Positions 32,066 through 43,500 of a DNA stretch of 64,000 nucleotides are shown here, in pieces. Made by a program: the position numbers and the translations under genes. Origin of the DNA: Viola odorata (taxonomy: Eukaryota > Streptophyta > Magnoliopsida > Malpighiales > Violaceae); contig OY829545.1 of the NCBI GenBank assembly GCA_963691705.1, positions 33,219,475 through 33,283,474 on the forward strand. The letters are read 5' to 3'. The notes under the pieces are model-generated. The model saw only the letters and a program-made list of their open reading frames with translations. It made no database searches and was not told where the DNA came from. Within the stretch, counting starts at the first letter, position 1. Each line of letters begins with the position of its first letter.

Positions 32066-34103
32066 TCAATGTGTAAATGAGAGAAAAAAGACACAAAAAA
32101 TTTGAAAAAGAAGGAAAGAAAGGCACGACCTGGGGGCATTCACTGAGATGTGGAAGGTGGAGGTGGTTGCTTCGGGTCTGGCGTCACTGGAGTCACTCGT
32201 GGTGCTGAAGTGGTCATTCACTTTGTTGCAAATGTGCGCAACAACTCTGTCTATGGCCTTGATGTAAGTGAAAGATCCTTCCATGTGTGCCTGGATAAAC
32301 TTGTACTTGGCGTCCTGCTGCTCCATGAACTTGTCCAGTCGTTCCTTCTGTGCCAATTCAACGCTCGCAAACAGAGATTGTTGCTGATCCACAATCAGCT
32401 ACATCTATTTTTGAGAGGAGTCTTGAAAGTCATGAAACAGCTTCTGATTTGTCGTGAAAGCTTGGAGCTGGATCTACACAAGCTCCAGGAATCTATTGGC
32501 CCATTCTGGAAGTCCAGGGTGGTCAGGATCAATACCGAGACTATTGGTCTACTCAGGTCTCTGGTCATCTTGCCCAAGATTGGGCTCCTCTACTGCGCCG
32601 TCAATCTGAATTGGCTTAATCTTGAAGTTCCCATTGATCCTCTTCCCATAGAGGTGATCTGCTGCTAGGGTAAATCCTGTATTAAAACAGAGATAGCCTT
32701 TTTCCTCGTGGAAATGACCCATTTGGTCCAAAGCCTTAAGATCCATGATCTTAATGGCACAGGATTTATACAAATTTAAAGCAGATAAATCTATACCCCT
32801 AGCAGTAGCAGTCAAATGGGAAATCAGAGCTCCTAAAATCATTCTAGGAAGAGAATCACATGCTTTTTATCTGCCTAATAATCCAATAACCAAGATTGAC
32901 TCTTTTCTCATGTAGCATCCACCAAAGAAAAAATGTCTCAAGTTTTGAAATATTACCCGAGACTGTGGTCTTGGCCGAGAGATTGATTGAAAGGATCCTT
33001 TGGAGAATCCTCAAAGTAGGATCTCGGATCTGGTGAGCCTTTGAATTTTTATTTAACTTAGCAGCATAGTCACCAATCAATTCTCCATAGGCCACTGCCT
33101 TATCCCAATCTGGGGGATAATCAGTCAGGGCATTCACATACTCATCAAACTTGAGGCCATCCTCAGTCACAAAACCAAGCAAAAGGTTAAAGTCATCAAT
33201 CAAAAAGTGACACTATTTATCAAGCAAACGAAAGTGCACAACATTAGTAGCACTCAGATCAGGAAAAGCTCTACCATTAGCATACAATCTCTCCTAATCT
33301 AACCAAAAAGAGGTATGAAACTCTAAACATAGTTCAGCATAAGCGGGCATGTCAAGATAGAAAAAGCAATCCCACCCAAGATTGGAAATAAACTGCCTAA
33401 CTCTGTTACCCACCCCCAATTCATTAAGAAATGAAAAATCAAGGACAGCAAAATGAGTGATCTCACAGGCATGCTTTTCAGTCAATTTAGCCCTAAAATC
33501 GGGAGTATCAGGCCTCAAACAGCCTTTCAAAGAGTTTAAGGGCGGAAGGGTGGTTACCTTGGCAGTCTTGGCCGCAGGCTTGGCCAAGACTGCAACCGCA
33601 TCAGGATCAGAGTCTGTGCAAAGATCGGCCTCATCTACTTTCTTCTTGCCCTTGGCAGCCGCAGATCGCGTCCTCTTGGCTGGGGCAGATTCAACACTCA
33701 CATCTGTCTTCCTCTTCCCCGACTTCTTTGATTTGGCTAAACCTTCTTCACACCTAGGCTCGAAATCCAAAATCTCTTGCACCTCGGAGTCAGTCGGCTT
33801 GCTAACCCTAGATTGGGTTTTGGGCTCATTGTTGAGGTCGATCTTCTTTTTGGTTGGCAGGGAGACTTGAAGGGATTCAGAGGAAGTGACTGTAGTAGGA
33901 GTGGAGAGAATTTGCTTCGGATAATCAAAGGCGGCTGCGTCTATGGACATGATTGTCCTTGCAATATCGAGTGCCTCGTTGAGGTTTTGCGGCAGATCCT
34001 CTTCTGGATTTAGTAGAGAAGGAGATGGCGAGGGAATAGGAGATTCTTGCCTAATCGGGGTGGATTGCACTTTCTTTGCAGATGATCTCTTGGATTTTCC
34101 CAT
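32066..34103 (-). pseudogene. Athila third ORF (env position), broken
   Basis: Starts with MGKSKRSSAKKVQS at 34103 and has a basic, Ser/Pro-rich N-terminal region with a KKSGKRKTDVS stretch resembling a nuclear localisation signal. The downstream part has GVGNRVRQFISNLGWDCF, FNLLLGFVTEDGLKFDEY and FFLWWMLHEKRVNLGYW, which resemble the domain annotated in plant genomes as a putative plant transposon protein. It ends with a segment rich in helix-forming residues near 32066-32392. A stop at 33294, others near 33210, a frameshift near 32850 and a stop near 32549 interrupt it. No clear transmembrane envelope structure is visible, so 'env-like' refers to position only. Function is unknown. Confidence 0.7.
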
Positions 34104-34625
34104 GTTAAATGCTGATTGAATCGTGGAGTAAAAGTAGGGGAAGTGGAGGATTCTAGCTGGGATGATTTGAGAGATAAGAGAGAGGGGGCGAGATTTTAGG
34201 GATTTTGTGTTTGTGGGAGGTAAGGAGATTGATCCTTCAAAGATAACTATTAATTAAAATTTGGAAAAAATTAATTTCCAAATTATAATTAATGATTTCA
34301 AAAATATGACTGTTATCCCTTCTTTTTCTCCTCCATTAAACACGCTACCTTCTCTTTTCTTCCTTTTTCTCCGCGTGTCAATCAGCCCAAGGCTGAATAA
34401 AATGTGGCTAAGATCAAATATACTCCTCACCACACTTAAATCCTCAAAATCACTCCAGAAAATTTCCACAAACTCCCCTGAAAATTTCAGCAAGAGAAAA
34501 TCAATCAGTGGTACTGGGCAAAATTTGAACAATAAATTTATTCAAGAGAACTAAAAATAAAAAAACATGGGTTACCTCCCATGTAGCGCCCTAGATATAG
34601 TCCTAGGCATGACTTTGCTGTTCTT
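34104..34625 (-). other. Athila pol-ORF3 intergenic spacer
   Basis: About 520 bp between the end of pol and the third ORF. It contains CCTCACCACACTT at 34425-34437, an exact copy of the motif at the 3' LTR PPT. Otherwise AT-rich without supported genes. Confidence 0.6.
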
Positions 34626-37600
34626 TTAATGTATCTCAGGTGGGGCTTCAATCGCCTGATTTTCTTGAAACGTTGGAAATCCTTCTAGGAATGGTTTGAG
34701 TCGCTGTCCATTGACCTTGAATATAATCCCTGTCGTTTCATTCCTAATATCCACTGCACCATGAGGGTAGATATTAGTGATAACATATGCACCCTCCCAT
34801 TTGGTTTTAAGCTTACCTGGAAAGAGCTTAAATCGTGAATTGTAAAGAAGGACTTTTCCCCCAAGTTGGAGATTCTTCTCAACAATCTTGTTGTCATGGT
34901 ATGTCTTCATCCTGATCTTAGGTAAGAGCTGGTTATCATATGCTTGATTCCTCAATTCTTCTATTTCGTGGATTTGGAGTTTCCTTTCCTCACCTGCTTG
35001 GTCGTACCTTAGATTGCATTTCCGAATTGCCCAATAAGCTCTATGTTGCATACCTACTAGCAGGTGGCAGGCTTTCCCGTACACCAATTTGTAAGGAGTC
35101 ATTCCTATGGGGTATTTGTAAGCAGTCCTATACGCCCATAGCGCATCATCCAACCTTTGGCTCCAATCTCGTCGATCTAAGCCAACAATCTTAGCTAAGA
35201 TCGATTTGACTTCTCTGTTTGATACCTCCGCTTGGCCATTTGACTGAGGGTGGTATGCAGTGGAGACTTTGTGGGTTACTCCATACTTCCTGAAAAGAGA
35301 AACAATAATACTATTGCAAAAATGTGTGCCTCGGTCGCTAATGATCCCCCTAGGCACGCCAAATCTGTTCAAAATGTTAGTTTTCAAAAATGAAACAACA
35401 GTTCTAGCATCATTGGTCCTAGTTGCCTTAGCTTCTATCCATTTAGACACGTAATCCACAGCAAGCAATATATATTGTTTTCCATCCGACATAGGAAATG
35501 GTCCCATGAAATCAATGCCCCATAGATAAAAAATCTCACAATTTAATATAACATTCATGGGCATTTGATTTCTAGCGCTTATGTTTCCTATCTTTTGGCA
35601 TTCAGGACATGTCTTACAAAATATATAATTATCATGAAATAGAGTGGGCCAATAAAATCCTGACTCTAGGACTTTTAAGGTTGTCCTCTTAGCTCCAAAA
35701 TGTCCACCACATGCATAAGAATGACAAAATCTCAAAACCGATGGGATTTCAGTTTCAAGAATACACCTCCTAATCAATTGATCAGATCCTATTTTCCAAA
35801 GATAGGGGTCATCCCAAACGAAATACTTACTGTCATGCTTAATCTTTACCTTTTCTTGAGCCGTTAAGTCTCCATGATGCTTACCCGTAGCTAAGAAATT
35901 GACAAGATCAGCGAACCAAGGTCTTATCGCTTGGATAACATATAGATGTTCGTCTGAAAAATCATCTCTGATTGGTTCTGAATCGGCCTTTACAAAGCAT
36001 CTACTTAGGTGGTCTGCAACTAAGTTCTTCTTTCTTGCTTTGTCCTTAATCTCCAAATTATGTTCCTGCAAAAGTAAAACCCAGCGGATCAGTCTTGGCT
36101 TAGATTCGGCTTTTGTCAAGAGGTACCTTAAGGCCGCATGGTCTAAAAAGACTACGACTTTCGTTCCCAACAAATATGATCTGAATTTGTCCAATGCAAA
36201 GATTATTGCGAACAATTCCTTCTCGGTTGTGGTATAGTTCTTTTGTGCATCGTCAAGCATCTTAGAGGCGTAGTAGATCACGTGTGGATTTCTACCAATT
36301 TTTTGCCCTAGAACCGCACCAACAGCTGAGTTACTAGCATCACACATCAATTCGAATGACGGGTTCCAATCTGGTGCTTGGATGATTGGGGCTGATGTGA
36401 GTTTCTCTTTGATCTTGTCAAACGCTTCTTGGCAAGATTCGTCAAAATTGAAGTCCACTTCTTTTTGTAATAGTTTGCACATCGGCTCCACAATCTTTGA
36501 GAAGTCTTTAATAAACCTGCGATAAAACCCTACATGGCCTAGAAAACTTCTAACCTCACGCACGCATAAGGGGTAAGGCAAGGTTTTGATAACATCAATC
36601 TTAGCCTGGTCAACTTCTATACCTTTCTTAGAAACTACATGACCTAGGACAATACCTTGTTCAACCATGAAATGACATTTTTCATAGTTAAGAACAAGAT
36701 TAGTGGTCACACATTTTTTCAAAACATGTTTCAGTGTCGTTAAGCATTTATCAAAATTATCACCATAGACGGTGAAGTCATCCATAAACACTTCTATACC
36801 TTTTTCTACATAGTCTGAAAAGATACTAACCATACACCTTTGAAAGGTGGCCGACGCATTGCACAATCCGAATGGCATCCTCCTATACGCTAAGGTTCCG
36901 AAGGGACATGTAAATGTCGTCTTCTCTTGGTTTTCTAATGCCACTGGGATTTGATGAAATCCCGAATAACCGTCCAAGAAACAGTAATGGGACTTCCCAG
37001 TCAATCTTTCCACCATTTGGTCAATGAATGGTAATGGAAAGTGATCTTTCCTCGTGACTTGGTTAAGTTTGCGGTAGTCTATGCAGACTCTCCATCCATT
37101 CTGAATCCTTGTGGTTCCCTTTACTCCATCTTCACCTTCAGTCACGGTAATACTTGTCTTTTTAGGCACAGCCTGCATAGGGGAAACCCATGAACTATCA
37201 GAGATTGGGTATATAATTCCAGCATCAAGTAATTTAATGATTTCTTTCTTGACAACTTCCATCATCGGAGGGTTTAGCCTCCTTTGGGGTTGTCTAATAG
37301 TTTTCTTATCCTCTTCCACATGAATTTTGTAGGTGCAAATGGTTGAGGATATACTCTTGATGTCTGCTAAGGTCCATCCAATAGCCTCTTTATGTTCCTT
37401 CAAAACGCTTGTCAATCTTGTCTCTTCTTCGCTAGAAAGCTTAGCTGAGATTATTACTGGGAGAGTTTTGTCTTGGCCCAGATAGGTATACTTAAGGTGT
37501 TCTGGCAATTCCTTAAGATCAAGCTCGGGTGCCTGCACAATAGATGGTAAGATTTTAGAGTTAGACATGTTAAACAATGGGCAAGGCATGGTTTTCTTCA

Positions 37601-38615
37601 CTGGTTCAGTCTCATGAAGATCCGTTAAGATCTCCCTAAGATCTTCTCGATTCCCTACTCGGTCTTCCATTTCTTCCAGCGTCTTAGCTGAGACACTTCT
37701 GCTTAAGACAAAATCAAGTGGGTCAGTAGCATTTAAGTCTGCAGTCTCTTCTTCAATAGGGTATAAGATATCAATAAAATTAACACTATGTGTCTCATTA
37801 TGATAATTTAATCCCTCCTTCATGTAGAACTTAATCGTGCTCCCAAAGAATTCCAAAGTAATACTACCTTCATAAACGTCTATCTTTGCTCTAGTAGACC
37901 TAAGGAAAGGTCTACCTAAGAGCACATCAGTGGTACAGGAAGGTAAATCAGCATCCATTTCAACAATATAAAAATCCACAGGGTATATAAAGTTATTGAC
38001 TTGGAGGAGAACGTCCTCTACCAAACCCATAGGATGGATCACGGTTCGGTCAGCTAGTTGAATCACCACCTGTGTCTCTTTCATGGGTCCCATTTGCAAT
38101 GCTTCGTATTCCTTTAAGGACATCGCGTTGATCCCAGCCCTTAAATCGCAAAGGGCCTTTTCCACCGTTTTGTTCCCAATTTTACAAGGGATGGTGAAGG
38201 TTCCTTGATCTCCACATTTCTCCGGTAGTTTTCTTTGAAGTACTGAAGAAACATTCTGCAAAAGATTCACTCTCTCAAGACCTGCAAGTTTCCTTTTGTT
38301 AGTGCAAAGTTCTTTCAAAAATCTTGCGTAAGAAGGTACTTTAGAAATTAAATCTAGCATAGGAATATTCACTGCTACTTTGCTAAAAATGCTTATGAAT
38401 TCTTTAGCTTCGTCTAATTTCTTCTGTTTAGAAGACTTGGGAGGATAAGGAGGTGGAATATCTACTGTTTCCAGAGGTTTTAAACTCTGCTCATCAGTCT
38501 TAGCCACTGGCTTAGCTAAGATCGGTTGTTGTGATTGGACTGGAACATCAGTCTTAGTCTCAGTCTTAGCCAAGATTGGTTCCGGCTGAGCTTCTGCTTG
38601 AATTTCTTCATCCAC
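34626..38615 (-). CDS. Athila pol polyprotein (protease-RT-RNase H-integrase), open
   Basis: An uninterrupted 1329-codon frame. Order: linker with repeated ILAKT/ILAKP, protease region with [30 protein letters not shown] (the Asp-Leu-Arg-Ala-Gly variant of the active site seen in Athila) and [18 protein letters not shown] with [29 protein letters not shown] and FMDDFTVYG; RNase H with [14 protein letters not shown] and [11 protein letters not shown]; integrase with [36 protein letters not shown] and [17 protein letters not shown]. The length is as expected for Athila pol. The first Met at 38615 may not be the real start, since gag precedes it in the polyprotein. Gag of the same copy is interrupted, so the element is probably not autonomous although pol is intact. 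Confidence 0.93.
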   Translation of the reverse strand: MDEEIQAEAQPEPILAKTETKTDVPVQSQQPILAKPVAKTDEQSLKPLETVDIPPPYPPKSSKQKKLDEAKEFISIFSKVAVNIPMLDLISKVPSYARFLKELCTNKRKLAGLERVNLLQNVSSVLQRKLPEKCGDQGTFTIPCKIGNKTVEKALCDLRAGINAMSLKEYEALQMGPMKETQVVIQLADRTVIHPMGLVEDVLLQVNNFIYPVDFYIVEMDADLPSCTTDVLLGRPFLRSTRAKIDVYEGSITLEFFGSTIKFYMKEGLNYHNETHSVNFIDILYPIEEETADLNATDPLDFVLSRSVSAKTLEEMEDRVGNREDLREILTDLHETEPVKKTMPCPLFNMSNSKILPSIVQAPELDLKELPEHLKYTYLGQDKTLPVIISAKLSSEEETRLTSVLKEHKEAIGWTLADIKSISSTICTYKIHVEEDKKTIRQPQRRLNPPMMEVVKKEIIKLLDAGIIYPISDSSWVSPMQAVPKKTSITVTEGEDGVKGTTRIQNGWRVCIDYRKLNQVTRKDHFPLPFIDQMVERLTGKSHYCFLDGYSGFHQIPVALENQEKTTFTCPFGTLAYRRMPFGLCNASATFQRCMVSIFSDYVEKGIEVFMDDFTVYGDNFDKCLTTLKHVLKKCVTTNLVLNYEKCHFMVEQGIVLGHVVSKKGIEVDQAKIDVIKTLPYPLCVREVRSFLGHVGFYRRFIKDFSKIVEPMCKLLQKEVDFNFDESCQEAFDKIKEKLTSAPIIQAPDWNPSFELMCDASNSAVGAVLGQKIGRNPHVIYYASKMLDDAQKNYTTTEKELFAIIFALDKFRSYLLGTKVVVFLDHAALRYLLTKAESKPRLIRWVLLLQEHNLEIKDKARKKNLVADHLSRCFVKADSEPIRDDFSDEHLYVIQAIRPWFADLVNFLATGKHHGDLTAQEKVKIKHDSKYFVWDDPYLWKIGSDQLIRRCILETEIPSVLRFCHSYACGGHFGAKRTTLKVLESGFYWPTLFHDNYIFCKTCPECQKIGNISARNQMPMNVILNCEIFYLWGIDFMGPFPMSDGKQYILLAVDYVSKWIEAKATRTNDARTVVSFLKTNILNRFGVPRGIISDRGTHFCNSIIVSLFRKYGVTHKVSTAYHPQSNGQAEVSNREVKSILAKIVGLDRRDWSQRLDDALWAYRTAYKYPIGMTPYKLVYGKACHLLVGMQHRAYWAIRKCNLRYDQAGEERKLQIHEIEELRNQAYDNQLLPKIRMKTYHDNKIVEKNLQLGGKVLLYNSRFKLFPGKLKTKWEGAYVITNIYPHGAVDIRNETTGIIFKVNGQRLKPFLEGFPTFQENQAIEAPPEIH

Positions 38616-39886
38616 ATCGACATTCTCATCCCCAATTGAATGATTACGTACCTCCTGGTCTGATTTCGCACCCTTTCGTTCAGGCAGAACACTTCCACTC
38701 CTAAGATGAATAGCACTTACGTTGTGCCTAGGGTTATCCTCGGTGGTCGAAGGTAATTGTCAACTTGTTCCTGGCTGCTAGATTTGTTGGGTGAGCTGGC
38801 GTATTTGTTTCTGCATCTCAACAATACTGGACTGAGTAGCTTTTTGCATTTCAGCAAGGCTAGATTGAGTTGCCTGCATGAATTTTTGCAATGTGTCTTC
38901 TATAGGAACTCCGGTAATCTTAAGCGGTTGAGGTGCAGGAGGTAACATTAGGGCATTTGATTGATTTGCTCCAGGTGGTCTGGGTACAAAGTGTTGGAAA
39001 TTTACGAGAGACTGTTTGTGGCTGTTGGTGGTATTGTTGTTGTTGATTTGGTTGGCTAGATTGAGGCCGATCTTGTCTCCACCTTAGATTGGGATGTTGT
39101 CTCTAAGAGTATTGGTTACTTTCATGAGGGAATCTAGGTTGCCCTTAGTTATTACCATATGCCGCGTTGACCGAGACTGGAGCTGGATCTCCCGGCTGTT
39201 CCACCACGTAACAGCTATGGCTGGGATGATCTAATAGCATTCAAAGAAGAAGGTGTAGAATTTCTCTCGGAGGAGGCGTTGTTTTGGCTGTTGTCAGCCA
39301 TTGTTTGGAGAAGTAGTTTTACTCTTGTTGGTGTAAGATCTTGAAGTGCTCCTCCAGCGGCTGCATCTAACCTTTCCCTATCCTTCACACACATTCTATC
39401 ATAGAAGTATTGGATTAGGAGATGGTCCGCCACTCCATGGGTAGAGCAAAAGTCTTGAAGGTCTCTAAACTTTTGATGATAGTCGCTCAAACTCTCTCCT
39501 CCCCTCTACTGAACGGAAACTAAACTTTTTCTTGCTGCCCCTGCCTTAGTCGCATTCCAATATTTATTTAAGAAGGCAGCGGACATGTCCCCCCATGTTG
39601 TAATGGTGTTATGGGGCAAGCTATAAAACTAATTCTTAGCTGAGTCCTCGAGAGACCAAGGAAATGATTTCAGTTTGGCTCTCTCGATTGTTACTCCTAC
39701 TGGTTTGAGGATATCACATTGGAGGTGAAGGTTCCTCAAATGGTTATACGGATTCTCGTTTGAGTGGCCATGAAACTTGGTTAAGTTGGCAATGATGTTT
39801 GTCTTGATGGACCAATCATTAGCCATCGGGGGTAGATTAATACAGGAGTAGGTCACTCGTTTTGCCCCCCTGTTTTGTTCCCTCAT
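38616..39886 (-). pseudogene. Athila gag, two in-frame stops in the capsid
   Basis: Readable from about 39886 with IIANLTKFHGHSNENPYNHLRNL and LKSFPWSLEDSAKN, then a TAG where the family has Trp, continuing FYSLPHNTITTW and a second TAG, then ESLSDYHQKFRDLQDFCSTHG and LLIQYFYDRM in the same frame (39490-39215). Further down, a Gln-rich segment and decayed text lead to pol. The two capsid pieces are exactly in frame, so only point changes separate them there. The N-terminal region (39887-40100) is not clearly open. Confidence 0.85.
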
Positions 39887-40151
39887 CGTCTATTCTTGTT
39901 GGTTTTCCTCCATGGTTGGTATTAGGTTTTCAGCTGGGCTCGAATCTTGGCCTAGATTGTTGTTGGGACCAGATTCTGTTTGTGTCCCTGAGAATTCACC
40001 GTTAGTCTTTCTCTTGGCTTTCTTTCTGTTTTATGCCTCAGCTTTTGTAAGTTCCGGATTCAAAGGTAGTAAATCTTCCTTTGAGGACCTGGTCATCAAC
40101 TGCAAAAGACAAAAATAAAAACAAAACTACAAGAAACACCGTCAAAAGATC

Positions 40152-40172
40152 CCCGGCAACGGTGCCAAAATT
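40152..40172 (-). other. Athila primer-binding site
   Basis: Minus-strand TTTTGGCACCGTTGCCGGGG directly follows the 5' LTR. TGGC(A/G)CCGTTGCCGGGG is the usual Athila PBS. Confidence 0.9.
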
Positions 40173-41637
40173 TGATTGCGTGTCGAGGGCATCAAATTTA
40201 GTTGTAAAAAGATATATAAAATGGGGTAGGAATACAACTTATCACTCGTCCACAAGGGACTCGTATATTGTGATAAGAGGTTCGTCCACAGAGATCTTGG
40301 TGATGTATTGTAGTCTTGACTCGACTTCCTCGTCACTGGAGTTGAGGGTTTTTGTTCCTGCAATTAAGATAAACAAACCATAAAAGAGGACAAGCAAAAA
40401 TAAAATAAAGGAAACAATCTTAGGCAGAAGTGAATCTTAGCTAAGATTGTTGGCTGAGATTGGTTGGAACTTTCGTGAGGTAAATTCCTGGCAAGGGCGA
40501 ATTCGTGAGCACTTTACTTGTTTAATCGATCATTGACTTTAGATTTTCTCCTTCCCCTTTGTAACTATGCTATAGATTGGGAGGAACCCCTTTCCAATCC
40601 TACTTTCCTCCTATTCAAATCACTTGGAGGGTACCCCCTTTCCTAGTGATCCTGGCTAGTGGACACCTTGCTGGCTAAAGGGTTTATCCAATTGGCTGCT
40701 GGCTTGAGGCACGTGCGTTTTCTCAATGGCGTAGGGAAAGACAGAGTCTAGGCCAAGCTACTCCCAACTCGGAGCCCTAGGTTGTCAATCTGGTTAGGCC
40801 TATATCGATTCAAGTTCACTAACCCCCGCGAGGTTAGCTACCTACTTCGTCACTTCGGTTTCGCTCGTCCCCTTAGTGACTGGCTGCAAATTCGTCGTCT
40901 TGCCTAAGATCGATCAAGTCTTAGCCTAGACGGGAACCGGTTTGTTAAAACAGTACTTGAATTGAATACAAACGAGAGGATAATTAAGAATGATTCAGTC
41001 TCATGAATCACAAGTATGCTCACTCAACCCTTACCAAGAATTAGGTGTTTAGCTACTAAACATATTAATCAAGGAAGTAAAAGAATAATTGGAGAACATG
41101 AAATAGAATTAAAATCTGTGATATTCAAAAATGAATTCACCGAGCGAATGTTTACAAAACCAGAAGAAAGGAAGATGGAAGATCCCGTAATTGACAGCCT
41201 TCCCTAACCTTTTAACAAGGTTAGAGTCCCCACCAATCACGTTCCTTTCCAAACTCCTTCTTCAAATTAACTAAAAGATAGGGATAAAAATCCCAATTGT
41301 TTAAATCCCAAAGTGATAATAATCAAAGGATAATAACAAAGTGTTTTTGTTCAAATAGGATTACATCCAAGATTTATTCAAATGGATGTAACAGCCAGCT
41401 AGCTCTCTGATCTGATTCCGCTTCCCATGAGTCCATGTTCAGCACGCCTCTACCCTACAGTCTTAGCTAAGACATGCGGCTAAGACTGCTAATCTTTCGC
41501 TCCAGCACCAGTTTCTTCCAAAACCAGTCTTGCCCAAGATTCCTCCAAAAGAAACCAAATTGACGTAAAAAGGATTGTTTCTGCCACAAACAAGGAGTTT
41601 TGGAGTGGTAAAAACACATGAAATAAAACGTCAATCA
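40173..41637 (-). repeat. Athila 5' LTR (1465 bp)
   Basis: Minus-strand TGATTGACG at 41637 to GCAATCA at 40173. Same length and layout as 26719-28183, including the positions of the TCTTAGCTAAGA-type motifs. Short frames inside (for example 41016-41207) mirror those of the other LTR. Confidence 0.95.
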
Positions 41638-41642
41638 TGTAC
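41638..41642. repeat. Athila target-site duplication, right
   Basis: TGTAC, matching 26714-26718. Confidence 0.95.
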
Positions 41643-42001
41643 ACTGCTTCAAAAGGCGGAAGTCTTCTTTATGTACTCCCTAGGTTTGCGCCAACTCGGT
41701 CCTCAAACCTAGATTGCCTATCATCATAGTACTCATAGGCGTCTTCCTCAAACTCTTGCCCTTCGTACCAATACGCATGATGCGCTTGCTGCTCGGTCCG
41801 TGGGGCGCGCATGTGTGACTCTCACTCGGGTCGGCTTCTAGGGTCTGCCTCGGCAACCCTTGACTCACTTTCACTATATGTATCGGCCTTAGCCCTCAAA
41901 CCAACCGAGATCTTCCTTCTTTCATGCCTATCATACTGCCCTTGCCTCAGATAGGCATCATCCTCATAATCTCGCTTCTCGGTCCATCACGTGTAAGACA
42001 T
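41643..42001 (-). pseudogene. Chromovirus gag, N-terminal part
   Basis: The right piece of the gag interrupted by Athila. A possible ATG at 42001 (MSYT) is followed at codon 5 by a TGA, then by KRDYEDDAYLRQGQYDRHERR, an acidic/basic N-terminus typical of chromovirus gag. The frame changes before the Athila junction, where LPPFEAVY is followed across the insertion by SPSPYLDWERD in 26713 downward. Broken by a stop and a frameshift. Confidence 0.65.
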
Positions 42002-42796
42002 CTTATGATTCCTGAAATTCACAACACTAAAGAAAATAAGCGTAAAATTGCCCTAGAAACTAGCACTCCTTCACGTGTTTACTCTCGTGTTTAACTCTCT
42101 ATTAAGCTCACCAAATATCTCTCAAACCTCTGCAATTGTTTCTGTGCAAACCATTTAGGATAGACTCGAGAATTAGTTGCAAAGATCAACCAACTAAATA
42201 CTTACTAGGCTGGAATAGAAAGGATTTATGGATTGAAATCAAAGAAAAGCTCAAAATTAAAATAGGAAGACCTAAATAAATTCACAAACCGTGAATAATG
42301 TGTGTGTGCGCGTCACTTGTCCTTTCTGCTCCAACTTTTAATTCCGGTGTCCGATTTCAATGATTATTATTGTTGTGTAAAGCTAACACTCTCAAGTTTC
42401 TTGTATTTTATTTTTCTCTTGATTTCAAACACTACTCTTTTCTGTATCTGAAACCGTTTCTGTTCTGAAATAACTTTTTTTTTTGACTCTTTGAATGTAA
42501 CTGAATAACAACTAACTAATGGACACTTTGAATTTTTATGACTTTATTTTTTACTCAAAGCAGTACTCAATTTAAAGACACTTTGGGGGACTGATTTTGT
42601 TTTTAAATTGACACAAAATAAAACACACACAAGACGCAACTAGATCTAGAACTCTAGATCGACTCGACACACTAACACACTTGGGTGCAAGGAGATTGAT
42701 TAGATAGGGTAGAATGAAAATCAATCTCAACAATTGAAAACTAAGTAAAAACAGTAAGGATAGATAAGGATAGTTACCAAACTTTGAACACCTTTG
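42002..42796 (-). other. Chromovirus 5' leader
   Basis: AT-rich leader between the PBS and gag. Contains the CACGTGAAGGAG-like stretch that also occurs in front of the ATG at 63947. No gene supported. Confidence 0.55.
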
Positions 42797-42809
42797 CTCC
42801 TCTACCAAC
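42797..42809 (-). other. Primer-binding site of the interrupted chromovirus
   Basis: Minus-strand GTTGGTAGAGGAGC follows an LTR end GTATCA at 42810. Similar TGGTAG.(A/G)GAGC sites follow the LTRs ending at 29085 and 58206. Confidence 0.6.
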
Positions 42810-43500
42810 TGATACGATCCTAGTTGCCTAGGATGAACTTTTTGACGATCTAGTTCAAGATTTGGATTTCAAAGCGGAAAACGTAACTCCCTTGAATGCT
42901 TAACCCTCCTAACAACCTGTGCTAGGCAAACTAAACCAGACAATAGAGGTTCTTGAGTCGAATCCCTAACCCTCTAATCAACCTGTGATTAGCAAACTAG
43001 GGTGAACGAAACAATAGGGGTGAACTTTCGGGTTTTACTTGTGATTTTAATCGAGTGTTCTAACTCAATTAAAGACAAGGCTCTCGCAAGAACAATTTAG
43101 AGAAACACTCTGTGTTTATATCATAAAAAAGGGGTCTGATTTACAATGAGCACAAAAGGCACTATATATAGGCAAAGCCTAAGTACAAGTTTAACTATAA
43201 CTATAACTTCTAATACTACTAGGAATAGAAAACCTAATCTAAGTAGAAGTAGAACTTCTATTCATATAATAACTTTACAAACTAATTAACAAATATAATA
43301 AATACATTCTAGAAGCTCCAAAGGTGATTCGCACGGCTGGGCTTCGAGTTGGGTTGCAATCTCCAAGTCGCGGGTTGTCGCACGTTCACACTGCGCAACA
43401 AAATGTCGAACCATGCTAACTTTCGATCCACTCGTCCAATTGGGTGAAAGATATATTTTAAATAACTAATAACAAGTAAAACCCTCATATATATATTGGA
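42810..43500 (-). repeat. LTR of the interrupted chromovirus, outer end undefined
   Basis: The inner end is fixed by GTATCA next to the PBS. A CCTATATATAG promoter box lies at 43162-43171 on the minus strand. The start of the LTR could not be located; 43500 is an approximate limit. It includes two imperfect copies of an AACCTGTG(C/A)TTAGCAAACTA-like block at 42914 and 42979. Confidence 0.5.

Larger units (their letters stand above)
26719..41637 (-). mobile_element. Athila-type Ty3 retrotransposon, complete structure
   Basis: A 14.9-kb element on the minus strand with two 1465-bp LTRs, matching 5-bp TSDs, a PBS TGGCACCGTTGCCGGGG typical of Athila, gag, a 1329-codon pol ORF, an additional ORF in the env position, and a PPT. 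Pol is open; gag has two stops and the third ORF is broken. A smaller LTR element (28466-31245) is nested near the 3' end. The host site is a chromovirus gag. By eye the LTRs differ at a few positions per hundred or less. Confidence 0.93.

Noticed and set aside
33457..33870. 137-codon plus-strand ORF
   Set aside because: It is antisense to the Athila third ORF and shows no domain.
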